This document shows, in pieces, positions 36,098 to 45,480 of a DNA stretch of 64,000 nt. Position numbers and translations under genes: made by a program. The notes beneath the pieces were generated by a model. The model worked only from the letters and a program-made list of their open reading frames with translations, did not search any database and was not told where the DNA came from. The stretch lies in NCBI GenBank assembly GCA_902760645.1, contig CACWHC010000014.1, positions 40,017-104,016 on the forward strand, given 5' to 3'. The stretch's first letter is position 1; each line of letters opens with the position of its first letter. The DNA comes from an uncultured bacterium. GTDB lineage: Bacteria > Cyanobacteriota > Vampirovibrionia > Gastranaerophilales > Gastranaerophilaceae.

Positions 36098-37684
36098 TTA
36101 CTTCTTAGCTGATTTGTCGGCGAGTTCGCTGTCTACTCGCAAGAATACAGGTTTGATTTCTTCTTTTGTTATTAATTTGCCCGGTTTGATTTCGTCTGTT
36201 GTAATTTCATCAAGTTTCTTCGTTATGTCGTATGAAAGCTGTTTTGCCATTTCTGTTGCAATGTTCGGACAATAAGGATAAATCAGAGATGATATTACAC
36301 ACATTACTTCTAATACTGTCGTCAAAACCTGACCGCATTCCGTCATCTTTTCTTCTTTTGCAAGTGTCCAAGGTGCATTATCCGTTACATATTTGTTTGC
36401 AGCATCAACAATCGAAATAATTTCCTGTGCAGCTTCCGCTATCTCAAAGTGGTTAAAATGATTTTCTACAACTTTAATTTTGCCGATACTTTCCTTTATC
36501 AGACTCAAAGAACCCTCAACTAATTCAGGGTTTTTCGTTACGAAAAATTCGTCCTTAACTTCACCGTCAAAGTATTTAACAAGCATTGACAATGTTCTGT
36601 TCAAAAGATTACCCATTGAATTTGCCAAATGAGCGTTAACTTTTTCCTTGAAATCTTCGTCCGAATAATTTCCGTCACGTCCGCAAGGTGCTGATGTCGC
36701 CATATAATATCTGAACGCATCAGGATATTCAAGTTCAAAGTTTTCCAAAACAGATGTCGGTGAAACAACATTACCCAAAGATTTTGACATCTTTGTTTCA
36801 TCAATCGTAATCCAGCCGTGTGCAAAAATATGTTTTGGCAGCGGTAATTCCAATGCCATTAAAATTCCTATCCAATATATACTGTGGAATTTTAAAATAT
36901 CTTTACCGATTACATGAACATCAACAGGCCACAAGCTCTTAAACTGCTCGCTTGAGCCGTCCGGGTCATATCCGATTGCCGTAATATAGTTTGACAAAGC
37001 ATCAATCCAAACATAAATTGACTGATTCGGATCATCTAAAATATCTATACCCCAGCCAACATTTTCTTTAGAACGTGATACCGAAATATCCTGTATGTCT
37101 TCTAACTGGTTCAAAACCTCATTTGCTCTGAAGCTCGGAACAATAAAATCAGGATTTTCTTTTATGTGCTTAATAATGGCATCTTTGTATGCAGAAAGTT
37201 TAAAGAAATAATTTTCTTCTCTTACAATATCGGGTTTCTTTTGGTGATCGGGACAAAGTCCGTCCTCGGTTAAATCTTTCGGGTTCAAAAAGCATTCACA
37301 TCCCGAACAATACCAACCTTCATATTCGTGCTTATAAATTGCACCTTTATCTTTGAGTTTTTGGAAGATTTTTTGGACAATTTTTTCATGGTCTTCGTCT
37401 GTGGTACGGATAAATCTGTTATATTTTATATCCAGGGCTTTCCAGGCATCTTTGAATTTTTGAGCATTTTCATCACACAACTGTTTTGGTGTAATACCTT
37501 TTGATGCAGCGGTTTTTTGAATTTTTATACCGTGTTCATCAGTTCCGGTAAGGAAAAACATATTATCTGTGCGTTGCGAATAATGTCTTGCAATAATATC
37601 GGTCAAAATCTTTTCATAAGCATGTCCGATATGCGGTGCTCCGTTAACGTAATCTATTGCCGTTGTAATATAAAATTTGTCCAT
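36098..37684 (-). CDS. metG: Methionyl-tRNA synthetase
   Basis: A 528-aa class I synthetase of the short type (no C-terminal tRNA-binding extension). ITTAIDYVNGAPHIGHAYEK holds the HIGH motif, the single zinc knuckle is CSGCECFLNPKDLTEDGLCPDH (split), and KMSKS occurs in ETKMSKSLGNV. ATG 37684 follows GAGGAATGAGAAG; the frame to 37702 is less likely. It charges tRNA-Met. Confidence 0.96.
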   Translation of the reverse strand: MDKFYITTAIDYVNGAPHIGHAYEKILTDIIARHYSQRTDNMFFLTGTDEHGIKIQKTAASKGITPKQLCDENAQKFKDAWKALDIKYNRFIRTTDEDHEKIVQKIFQKLKDKGAIYKHEYEGWYCSGCECFLNPKDLTEDGLCPDHQKKPDIVREENYFFKLSAYKDAIIKHIKENPDFIVPSFRANEVLNQLEDIQDISVSRSKENVGWGIDILDDPNQSIYVWIDALSNYITAIGYDPDGSSEQFKSLWPVDVHVIGKDILKFHSIYWIGILMALELPLPKHIFAHGWITIDETKMSKSLGNVVSPTSVLENFELEYPDAFRYYMATSAPCGRDGNYSDEDFKEKVNAHLANSMGNLLNRTLSMLVKYFDGEVKDEFFVTKNPELVEGSLSLIKESIGKIKVVENHFNHFEIAEAAQEIISIVDAANKYVTDNAPWTLAKEEKMTECGQVLTTVLEVMCVISSLIYPYCPNIATEMAKQLSYDITKKLDEITTDEIKPGKLITKEEIKPVFLRVDSELADKSAKK

Positions 37685-37736
37685 AATCTTCTCATTCCTC
37701 ATCCATAATATATAAAAATACTAACATAAAAAAAGC

Positions 37737-37754
37737 AGGCAGGCTAGCCTGCCT
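37737..37754 (-). terminator. Perfect 18-base palindrome with T-run upstream of metG
   Basis: AGGCAGGCTAGCCTGCCT is self-complementary, followed on the minus strand by GCTTTTTTTATG. It would stop minus-strand transcripts ~50 bases before the metG start, so it is either a terminator for readthrough from the pilin locus or a metG attenuator. No T-box sequence is visible. Confidence 0.6.
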
Positions 37755-37813
37755 TTAAAGATGCTTCGCTCGTAGGACGCAATGATTTGTCGTGATACAA
37801 ATAAAGGGGTTGC

Positions 37814-37861
37814 GATTATCTGAAAATATGTTATAATGATTATCTGAAAATATGTTATAAT
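37814..37861 (+). promoter_or_regulatory. Tandemly duplicated extended -10 promoter of the variable pilin
   Basis: Two exact 24-base copies of a unit starting GATTATCTG and ending TATGTTATAAT lie at 37814-37837 and 37838-37861. Each holds an extended -10 (TGTTATAAT). TTGCGA at 37810 could be the -35 of the first. A ribosome site GGAGG follows at 37884-37888. Confidence 0.75.
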
Positions 37862-37896
37862 GATAATGTAGATAGAAAACAGCGGAGGATATTGCT

Positions 37897-38986
37897 ATGA
37901 CAGTATTTCAACCTAGGGGGGGGGGGCAAAACCTCTCGCAGTAAGGGTTTACAGGCATTCACATTAGCAGAAGGTGCTACGCACGTAGCTCAGTCTGCAA
38001 AGCCTCGTCGTGCCGCGTTTACTTTGGCTGAGGTTTTGATAACATTGGGTATTATCGGAGTTGTCGCGGCGATAACGTTACCTGCATTGATAGAAAATGT
38101 TACGGAGAGAAAAAACTCCGAACGTCATGCAAATATAGTGTATAAAGTTACTCAGGCAATGGATATAATGAAAGCACACGGTGAACTCAGCGGAACATAC
38201 CCGACAACCGAAGCCTTTGTTGATGAACTGCAAAAGTATTTAAAAATTTCAAAACGCTGTGACAGCAACCACATAGCCGACTGTTGGCCGACAGACAAAG
38301 TAACAGACGGTGAGGGGAATGAGTTTGAAGTAAGCAAAGCCAAAACAGGTAAAAACTTATCTCTGAATACGAATACAAACAATGTAGGTTTAATCTTGGC
38401 AGACGGTGCATCAATAATACTGAATTACAACCCTGACGGCGGTAAAATAGATGATACTGACCCGTTAGTAGCAGTAAAAAAATCACTACCTGTCGGCGGA
38501 GGAAGAAGTAAGGAGTTTGTTTATACATCAAATTCAACGGCATCAATAGATTTTGTGACAGATGTAAACGGCTCGGCTCACCCTAACGCAGAAACCTCAA
38601 ATAACCAATTCCACGATATAAGAAACCTGACTGCCGCAAGATTTACAAAAGGTTGTGCCGGCACAGAACTTTCAGGTATAGGCTGTGTAGTAAATGTAGG
38701 AACAAGCTATGACCCTGTAAGTGAAGCACCATATACAAGCAACAACAATTATTGGGCAGGAGCAAAGAAGAAGTGTGAAAGTTTAGGCATGACTTTACCT
38801 GATAAAGAAACGTTAGTAAACATAGCCAACAAAAGAGCAAGCAACCCTAACCTCCCACAGACAGGCTGGTTCTGGTCTTCCTCAGAGCTCTATACAATCA
38901 CCGCATGGGGCGTTAGTTTCGATAGTGGGATCGAGTACGGCTACGGCAAGTACAATCAACTCGGGGTTCTTTGTGTAGGTAATTAG
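37897..38986 (+). CDS. Pilin-like protein, probable DGR target, currently out of frame
   Basis: ATG 37897 has GGAGG eight bases upstream and reads MTVFQPR before an 11-G tract (37916-37926). With 11 Gs the frame stops at 37942; with 10 or 13 Gs it continues for ~362 aa: GKTSRSKGLQ, AFTLAEGATHVAQSAKPRR, AAFTLAEVLITLGIIGVVAA. So the gene looks intact but switched off by slippage, or the tract is miscounted. The pilin helix is followed by a globular region and a C-terminal lectin-like (DUF1566/Lcl type) domain: WAGAKKKCESLGMTLPD, GWFWSSSELY, ending GVLCVGN. The last ~120 bases look like a DGR variable region. An Avd-like gene follows. Confidence 0.75.
37916..37926 (+). repeat. Poly-G tract of 11, contingency site
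   Basis: Eleven consecutive Gs, five codons into the pilin-like gene, in a genome where G-runs are rare. In-frame reading needs 10 or 13 (1 mod 3). Such tracts change length by polymerase slippage. Confidence 0.85.
38862..38985 (+). other. Candidate DGR variable region
   Basis: From GGCTGGTTCTGG to the stop. After SSSE the codons CTC, ATC, ACC, GGC, ATC, TAC, GGC, TAC, GGC, TAC and CTC are scattered between fixed ones (GCA TGG, TTC, GGG, CTT TGT GTA). Most are what results when AAC/AAT codons of a template are changed at A positions, the signature of adenine-directed retro-mutagenesis. The protein pattern WSSSE..AW.V.F..G....K....LCVG is that of C-type-lectin-fold DGR targets. Confidence 0.6.
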
Positions 38987-38988
38987 GG

Positions 38989-39004
38989 TACTACAAACGT
39001 AGTA
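38989..39004 (+). other. Hairpin just after the candidate variable region
   Basis: TACTAC aaac GTAGTA, three bases after the stop, within an outer 8-base inverted repeat AGGTAATT (38977) / AATTACCT (39015). DGR targets often carry a short DNA hairpin with a 4-base loop at this place; the loop here (AAAC) is not the usual GRNA. Confidence 0.45.
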
Positions 39005-39033
39005 ATGGTCGACGAATTACCTATTAATCAATT

Positions 39034-39060
39034 CCCCCGACGCTTCCAGAGCGTCGGGGG
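39034..39060 (+). terminator. GC-rich hairpin between target and avd
   Basis: CCCCCGACGCT pairs perfectly with AGCGTCGGGGG around TCCAG. No T-run follows, so it may attenuate rather than end transcription into avd. Confidence 0.65.
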
Positions 39061-39089
39061 GCGGCGAATGCCAAAAGAGAGAGAAAATT

Positions 39090-39461
39090 ATGGCACAATA
39101 TGACACTTTACCAATATACAAGGCGACGTATGATTTTTTGTTAAGAGTTATGCATGCGATTTCGCATTTTCCTCGTGAATATAAGTATTCACTTGGAGAG
39201 CGTATTCAAAACGAAAGTATTGAACTTGTAATTATGATTTATAAGGTAAATGTTACGAAATCTAAAGTAGAATACCTTAAAAAAATGGAAGAGCAAATTC
39301 AATTAATATATTTGTTATTGAGAATTTCGCATGATATGAAACTTATGCCTACAGAAAAATTTGCGGGAATTGTAGAAATGGTAGACGGTGTCGCAACACA
39401 AGCGAAAGGATGGTTAAGAGCAAACGAGAAAATGCGAGAGCCTGTTAATGCTATGGCTTAA
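39090..39461 (+). CDS. avd: Avd-like DGR accessory protein (four-helix bundle)
   Basis: A 123-aa helical protein matching the diversity-generating-retroelement accessory family: LPIYKATYDFLLRVMHAI, HFPREYKYSLGERIQNESIE, LVIMIYKVN, then LLLRISHDMKL and AKGWLRANEKM. Avd forms a basic pentamer that binds the DGR reverse transcriptase and template RNA. Related four-helix proteins occur in 23S rRNA intervening sequences, but the position directly after a lectin-type target supports Avd. No reverse transcriptase or template repeat follows; rpoD comes next on the other strand. Confidence 0.78.
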   Translation: MAQYDTLPIYKATYDFLLRVMHAISHFPREYKYSLGERIQNESIELVIMIYKVNVTKSKVEYLKKMEEQIQLIYLLLRISHDMKLMPTEKFAGIVEMVDGVATQAKGWLRANEKMREPVNAMA

Positions 39462-39684
39462 CAGGGAGTGTGTTTTTTCATTACGTGGAAGTCGGTATTC
39501 CCTTGAGGAAAACCAAAGTTGAGATAATATCTATGTTGTGATAAATCGAAGTTGTTATATTTGTTATATAAATGTTTGCGTAGCAACGCCAACCTGCCAT
39601 GACGACTTGCTTCCCTTCGAAATCAAAGATTTTTATCACAATGCAAAGGGTGGACAAAAACACCACCGAAAAACGCATAAAAAA
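39462..39684. other. Non-coding stretch after avd with inverted repeat
   Basis: This is where a template repeat would normally lie. I see no copy of the variable region. TTGTGATAAA (about 39536) is inverted as TTTATCACAA (about 39632), with TCGAAG/CTTCGA near the arms, so the stretch could fold as RNA. A 65-aa minus-strand frame here (39481-39678) is not convincing. Confidence 0.5.
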
Positions 39685-39710
39685 ACCGGTTTTTAAAACC
39701 GGCTTTTTTT
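39685..39710 (-). terminator. Terminator of the dnaG-rpoD operon
   Basis: On the minus strand a stem CCGGTTTT/AAAACCGG is followed by TTTTTTT, ending transcripts just after the rpoD stop. Confidence 0.8.
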
Positions 39711-39714
39711 AGAA

Positions 39715-40812
39715 TTATGATTCAACGTATTCTCTAAGACGTTTACTTCTGTTCGGGTGACGAAGTTTTCTTAAAGCTTTAGCCTCAATTTGTCTGATAC
39801 GTTCACGGGTAACACCGAACAACTGACCTACTTCTTCAAGTGTTCTCTGGCGGCCGTCATCCATACCGAAACGTAATCTCAATACGTCACGTTCCCTTGG
39901 AGATAAAGTACAAAGAACTTCTGCAAGGTCTTCTCTTAAAAGTTCCGATGCTACCGTCTTAATCGGAGCGTCAGCTTCTTTATCTTCAATAAAATCACCT
40001 AATCTTGAATCTTCTTCTTTACCGATTGGAGTTTCAAGTGATAAAGGTTCTTGTGCAATCTTAATTATTTCACGAAGTTTTGGAATAGAAACATTCATTT
40101 CAATTGCCAATTCATCTTCGGTCGGTTTTCTTGAAAGTTCCTGAGCTAATCTTCTCGTAACTTTCTTCAATTTATTAATAGTTTCAACCATGTGAACCGG
40201 AATACGAATAGTTCTTGCCTGATCGGCAATTGCTCTTGTAATTGCCTGTCTAATCCACCAAGTTGCATAAGTTGAGAATTTGAAACCTCTTTCGTGGTCG
40301 AATTTTTCTGCTGCACGGATTAAACCTAAATTACCTTCCTGAATTAAGTCTAAGAACAACATTCCGCGACCTACATATTTTTTGGCAATACTTACAACCA
40401 AACGTAAATTCGCCTGAACTAATTTTCTTTTTGCTATAGCACCCGGTGTACCGCCTTCAAGAATTTTTCTTGCAAGTTCTATTTCTTCATTTGCAGAAAG
40501 AAGTTTAATTCTTCCGATTTCTCTCAGGTAAAGTCTGACAGGGTCATCTACAGCTACACCTTTTGGAACTTCAATATCATTAGTTTCTTCATCATGACTA
40601 CCCATCATATAGATATCATCGATATTCATTTTTTGTTCCATTTTTTCGGTAACAATATCTTCAATGTTATCGGTGCTTATGTCCATATTCATATAATTAA
40701 CGTCATTTGCGTCAATATCAAGATTTTCGTCCTCGCTTAATTCGTTTAAGTTAAGATTCTCATCATCCAAAACACTTACTACTGAGGAGTTAGGTTGTCT
40801 TTTTTTAGTCAT
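39715..40812 (-). CDS. rpoD: Primary sigma factor RpoD
   Basis: A 365-aa sigma-70. Region 1.2 [19 protein letters not shown], 2.1-2.4 [34 protein letters not shown] and [17 protein letters not shown], region 4.2 [20 protein letters not shown]. The N-terminal ~95 residues are acidic and low-complexity (region 1.1-like). It overlaps dnaG by eight bases in the classical macromolecular-synthesis operon, so initiation of replication and transcription are co-expressed. Confidence 0.97.
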   Translation of the reverse strand: MTKKRQPNSSVVSVLDDENLNLNELSEDENLDIDANDVNYMNMDISTDNIEDIVTEKMEQKMNIDDIYMMGSHDEETNDIEVPKGVAVDDPVRLYLREIGRIKLLSANEEIELARKILEGGTPGAIAKRKLVQANLRLVVSIAKKYVGRGMLFLDLIQEGNLGLIRAAEKFDHERGFKFSTYATWWIRQAITRAIADQARTIRIPVHMVETINKLKKVTRRLAQELSRKPTEDELAIEMNVSIPKLREIIKIAQEPLSLETPIGKEEDSRLGDFIEDKEADAPIKTVASELLREDLAEVLCTLSPRERDVLRLRFGMDDGRQRTLEEVGQLFGVTRERIRQIEAKALRKLRHPNRSKRLREYVES

Positions 40813-42706
40813 TCATTTTCTCCGATTTTATTCTGTTATTAATTTTATCTCTTAATTGCATTTGAATTTTAAGGGCTTCAGTATCATCTTCATCTGCATT
40901 TTTGTATAAGTTTCGCATCTTCTCTTTTTCATCTTCCCACCTGCATCGTTGAATTCTTCTGATATTTTCTTCAATCACACTTTGGAAATCTTCAGGCGAA
41001 AGATTTGTAAACGTTTCAGCTATATTTATCAAATCCGTCAAAACCTGCTGTATTTCAGGATTTTCAATATATGCTGTGTACAATTGTTCAATTAATTCCT
41101 TTACATTATTTACGGTATATATTAATTTGTCAATTGTAGATTTTACATTTATTAACGTTTCATTTGAAAAGTACGAATTATCAATCATTTCATTTATTTG
41201 GGCAAATGAGAAATGACTGTCGGGTACAAAAAAAACACTCAATAAATTTTTTTGCGTTTTTTCTAAAATTGATACATTTTTTGTTACAATTTGTTTAGCT
41301 TCATTATCTTCTATTTGCTGAGAACTGTTGAAGCGAGCTATTTTCCGAACCTCCGCTTCCAATGATTTTTCATTAATACCAATAGCATCCGCAACCATTT
41401 TTACATATTCGGAACGTATTATTTCATTATTGATTTCCAATAGTACGGGAATAATGTTTTTTACATATTGTGCTTTTTCCTGCGGAGTTTTATATTCTTT
41501 TTTATGTTTTAAGAAGCTGTTTATCTGAAAATCAATAAGTAACGGTGCATTAGAAACAATTTGTCTAAAGGTTTCAGCACCTACGGTTCTTATAAATTCG
41601 TCCGGATCTTTTCCTTCAGGTGGTGAAATTACTCTGATTTCGCAGGAATATTTGTCATCTGACGTAGAAATATAGCTTTCATCAAATTGTTTGATATTTC
41701 CTAATCCTGAAAATGCTTCTCTGATAATTGTTGCACCTCTGTCCGTAGCTTTTTGTCCTGCTGAATCAGTATCAAAAGACAAATAAATTCTTCTTGATTT
41801 TGTATAGCGTGATAAAAGTTTAATATGGTCTGAAGTTAATGCTGTTCCGCAAACTCCGACAACATTTTCAACTCCGTGTGCCTGAGCTGAAATTACATCA
41901 AAATAACCTTCCATCAGAATTACGCCGTCTTCAGCTTTTATGGCATCTTTTGCCGTATACAAACCGTACAACAATCTGCTTTTATTATAAATCAGAGAAT
42001 CTGCCGAATTTAAGTACTTAGGACTCTGTTCCGGGGATAATGCTCTGGCTCCAAAAGCTACAAATTCTCCGTTTTCATTTTGTATAGGAATAATAATACG
42101 GCCTCTGAAGCGGTCAATATATCCTTTTTTCTCTTTGGTTTTTAATATAAGACCTGCTTTTTCAAGAACTTCATTCGAAAAATCCTTTTTTAAAACGTCA
42201 TACAAGGTAGTAAAATTTTTAGGAGCAAGCCCAAGCATGAATTTGTCAATAATTTCTCTTGAAATAGAACGGTCTGTAAGATAATCCGTTGCTTCTTTAA
42301 TTTCCTGAGATTTATGATTTACAAGTAAATCGTGGTAGAATATTGCAGCCTTTTCACAAGCCAGCATCATTTGTTCTTTTAAATCTTTTATTCCGGCATC
42401 TTTTTTGAATGTAACCGGCATGTCTATGCCGTATTTTTGTGCAAGGTCTTTTATTACATCCATAAATTCCATATTTTTGGTTTTCATAATAAAAGACAGT
42501 GCATCACCACCTTCTCCGCAGCCAAAGCATTTATAAATACCTAATTGCGGATTTACGGAAAATGACGGTGTTTTTTCTTTGTGAAAAGGACATAAACCCC
42601 AGTAATGATTTCCGTTTTTCTTTAATATAACCTGTTCGGATACTACTTCAACAATATCAAGCCGGGATTTTATTTCAGATACTACTTCTTCCAGTGTCTT
42701 AACCAT
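40805..42706 (-). CDS. dnaG: DNA primase
   Basis: A 633-aa primase. Zinc finger [13 protein letters not shown] with [15 protein letters not shown], then the RNA-polymerase basic motif region [45 protein letters not shown] and [10 protein letters not shown]. Makes primers for the fork with DnaB. I chose ATG 42706: TAGAAT is exactly six bases upstream, giving a leaderless mRNA, while the GTG at 42712 would lie in the spacer. C-terminal DnaB-binding region is present. Confidence 0.95.
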   Translation of the reverse strand: MVKTLEEVVSEIKSRLDIVEVVSEQVILKKNGNHYWGLCPFHKEKTPSFSVNPQLGIYKCFGCGEGGDALSFIMKTKNMEFMDVIKDLAQKYGIDMPVTFKKDAGIKDLKEQMMLACEKAAIFYHDLLVNHKSQEIKEATDYLTDRSISREIIDKFMLGLAPKNFTTLYDVLKKDFSNEVLEKAGLILKTKEKKGYIDRFRGRIIIPIQNENGEFVAFGARALSPEQSPKYLNSADSLIYNKSRLLYGLYTAKDAIKAEDGVILMEGYFDVISAQAHGVENVVGVCGTALTSDHIKLLSRYTKSRRIYLSFDTDSAGQKATDRGATIIREAFSGLGNIKQFDESYISTSDDKYSCEIRVISPPEGKDPDEFIRTVGAETFRQIVSNAPLLIDFQINSFLKHKKEYKTPQEKAQYVKNIIPVLLEINNEIIRSEYVKMVADAIGINEKSLEAEVRKIARFNSSQQIEDNEAKQIVTKNVSILEKTQKNLLSVFFVPDSHFSFAQINEMIDNSYFSNETLINVKSTIDKLIYTVNNVKELIEQLYTAYIENPEIQQVLTDLINIAETFTNLSPEDFQSVIEENIRRIQRCRWEDEKEKMRNLYKNADEDDTEALKIQMQLRDKINNRIKSEKMND

Positions 42707-42882
42707 ATTCACATTCTATCATTAATAAAATTTATTATCAAAATTTTTAACTAAATATTTTGATTGATTTTTTGTGTATTCTTAAAATTTTGTAATATTT
42801 TTAAAGTTAATATAATTATTTTCCGTTACTGTTTTTCGTATACTATACATTTAAATAAAGTTTAAACATGTAAGAGCAAAAT

Positions 42883-45471
42883 ATGGTTTTTGAAATTAAC
42901 AACAAACAAAACATTTCACAAGTAGCACAAACTGCTTCCTCCGGTGGGGTAACAAGCAGTAGTGCAAATAATACCCCAAAAACTATTTTTGATTCAAAAA
43001 CGAATACTGCCCAATCATCTAATGGTACTCAGACGGTACCGGATAGTAATGAGATTAAAAATGGTACAAAAGATTTTGATGAACTTGTTGATAAACTAAA
43101 AATTCCGGAAACTGATACAAAATTAGACCCAAGTAAAATTAAATCAATACATACTGATGAAAATAATAATATTGTAGTCAAATATACATCCGATGACGGT
43201 TCGGAAGTACAGTATACATTTTCTCAAAAACCTGATTCTGCCGTGAAAACGGAATCGGGTCAAAAACCGAGTGCAGAATATAAACCTATTGAAAAACGCA
43301 CTACAAAAGAAGGTATTGAAGAAATTACAAAATATAATGATGACAATTCAAAAGTCGTTACAAAAGGTGCTCGTTCAACGACTTTTGACAGTAATAACAG
43401 AATTACAAATGTAAAAACCGATAAGAGTTTCGGAATTTCTACGGAAACATCGTACGAGTATTCGGGCAACTCAAATGTTCCGACAAAACAAATTATCACG
43501 GGTGTTAATGGTCAAAAAACAGAAATAACTCAGAATATTAAAAATCCAAACGAAAAGAAAGATGAAAAACCTGTACCAGACACGAATATACAAAATGATA
43601 ACAATAAAAAAGATAGTGCAGAACAACATTTATATCCTAAACCAAACGAAAATTTCCAACAGACAGCAGAAAGACTTGGTTTAAAAGAAGGTACTAAAGA
43701 ATATGAAGCTTTTAAAAAAGCTAATCCTGATGCCTTAGCCGAAAATCAGTTTCCACAAGGGCAAAAAATTAATATTCCGGATGAATTAAAGGATAAAATT
43801 AAAGTTGACGACGGCAAAACAGAACAAAGTAAGCCGAATGAAAGTACAGATTCATCTGAAAAATCAGATTCTAAGGATGCAAACAAGCCTGCAGAGCATT
43901 CTGAAAAGGTGGTATCTGATAAAACGGTATCAGAAAAACCTGAACAGCCATCTGAGAAAGAACATACTGTTTCACAAAAACCATCTCAGACAGAAGCTTC
44001 TCAGTCTGCTGTTACTTCTGATGCAGCCACAGAAAAACCTGCACAGACAAAATCTTCTCAAGTTCCACAACAGGCAAATCAGTCTGAAGCAGAGCATACC
44101 CAGACAGAAGTTTCCCAACCTGTTTTATTTTCCGAACCAAAAACCGAACCTGCACAATTACAAAAATCTCAGACTGCACCACAATTAAGTTCATTTGCTC
44201 AGGAGCCTGCAATTTCTGAAATACCTCAGCCTGCACCTGCTTCTGCAGAAGATAAACCTGTTTTAAAACCTGAAGGTCAGGATAATATACAAAATGTTTT
44301 ACCGCAGGGTAATGAACCTGTTAAACAGCCTGAATACAATAGTGAAGTATCTCCGAATTTCAATGCAAATGATAGTGAAGTAGATTTTGCAGGTAATTCA
44401 GGACAGGAAAGTGTATCTGAAAAGACTAATAATCAAACATTGAATAGTACTCATAGTTTACCGGATTCTGTAATCAAAAAACCTGCGGATGCGGTAGAAA
44501 ATAAATCCGAACAGGAACAAACCCCTGATATTGCAAATATTGCAGCTGCAAATCAGCCTGTTAAAACAGAAAATGACGTGCAACAGGAAATTCAGACTAA
44601 TCCGTTAGCAAATAATAATAATCCTCAGCCTGCAACTCAGATTTTAAATAGCGATTCATCACCGGTTTCAGATTTTAAAGCAAAAGTAAGTACCAACTTT
44701 GCAGATAGTCCTGTATCTCCTGATAAAACAGCAGTTCAAAGCGGTCAGGCTGCTCAGGTGCATGTAAGTCAACGTACAAATAACACAACTCCGCAAAGTC
44801 AAACCTCCAGAAGTGATACTACAAGAAAATTATCAAAACCATCTTCACAATCTGTAGATGCTGACAATAGTTTTATTGACGATATTGAAGGTCTGAATCC
44901 GAATTCAGCAGTTCCAAGAGTTGAAAGTGTTGCCGAAGTTCGTTCAGGATATGTCGGACAAAAAGCAGACAACAAATCTTCCGTTAAAACCGAATCGGAT
45001 ACAGCATCTGTTCAAAAGAGTTCTTCTTTAAATGTAAAACCTGATACAATACAAGCAGCATCTGTTACAGAAAATAATGTTTCTGCAAGGAAAATTGAAC
45101 AACAACCTTTGTCTGATAAATCCGAAAATATTCAAAATAACGATACAAAAAAAGAAGAAAAAATAATTCAGCATAAAAAAGCAGAAAGTGAAGCTGTACA
45201 ACAATTTGAAAATTTAGTTACTGAAGATATACAAAACAAAACGGTTACACAATCAAAATCAGCATTAACTCAAAACCAAATGAGTTCTAAGATAACAGTA
45301 AATATTGCTCAGTCTACTAAAGGTGTTGTTGGTTCGGTTCAAACAGTAAATCCTCCGAATAACAGCAGTAACACCGGTTCTGATAGTGGTTCAGGGAGCG
45401 GTAACGGCTCAAATCATGGTTCAAAAAATACAACATCAGAGCAAAAAAATTCTGAAGCGGAAGATGTATAA
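42883..45471 (+). CDS. Large low-complexity protein with LysM-like domain
   Basis: An 862-aa protein. Residues ~60-215 form a beta-rich domain; residues ~245-305 (PNENFQQTAERLGLKEGTKE then EFKKANPDALAENQFPQGQ-like text) resemble a LysM domain that binds peptidoglycan. From ~310 to the end it is Ser/Gln/Glu/Pro-rich with loose repeats (QTEVSQP, SEKPEQPS), finishing in a Gly/Ser tail (GSDSGSGSGNGSNHGS). No signal peptide is obvious; the start MVFEINNKQNISQVAQ is polar. Probably a surface or cell-wall linked protein. Confidence 0.55.
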   Translation: MVFEINNKQNISQVAQTASSGGVTSSSANNTPKTIFDSKTNTAQSSNGTQTVPDSNEIKNGTKDFDELVDKLKIPETDTKLDPSKIKSIHTDENNNIVVKYTSDDGSEVQYTFSQKPDSAVKTESGQKPSAEYKPIEKRTTKEGIEEITKYNDDNSKVVTKGARSTTFDSNNRITNVKTDKSFGISTETSYEYSGNSNVPTKQIITGVNGQKTEITQNIKNPNEKKDEKPVPDTNIQNDNNKKDSAEQHLYPKPNENFQQTAERLGLKEGTKEYEAFKKANPDALAENQFPQGQKINIPDELKDKIKVDDGKTEQSKPNESTDSSEKSDSKDANKPAEHSEKVVSDKTVSEKPEQPSEKEHTVSQKPSQTEASQSAVTSDAATEKPAQTKSSQVPQQANQSEAEHTQTEVSQPVLFSEPKTEPAQLQKSQTAPQLSSFAQEPAISEIPQPAPASAEDKPVLKPEGQDNIQNVLPQGNEPVKQPEYNSEVSPNFNANDSEVDFAGNSGQESVSEKTNNQTLNSTHSLPDSVIKKPADAVENKSEQEQTPDIANIAAANQPVKTENDVQQEIQTNPLANNNNPQPATQILNSDSSPVSDFKAKVSTNFADSPVSPDKTAVQSGQAAQVHVSQRTNNTTPQSQTSRSDTTRKLSKPSSQSVDADNSFIDDIEGLNPNSAVPRVESVAEVRSGYVGQKADNKSSVKTESDTASVQKSSSLNVKPDTIQAASVTENNVSARKIEQQPLSDKSENIQNNDTKKEEKIIQHKKAESEAVQQFENLVTEDIQNKTVTQSKSALTQNQMSSKITVNIAQSTKGVVGSVQTVNPPNNSSNTGSDSGSGSGNGSNHGSKNTTSEQKNSEAEDV

Positions 45472-45480
45472 TAAGTAACT

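Noticed and set aside
37700-37815. T-box or SAM riboswitch upstream of metG
   Set aside because: There is a terminator-like palindrome but no T-box consensus and no recognisable SAM-binding core.
39481-39678. Degraded DGR reverse transcriptase (ANIYITN-like text on the minus strand)
   Set aside because: Only a few residues resemble RT motifs, the order is wrong and no YxDD box is present.
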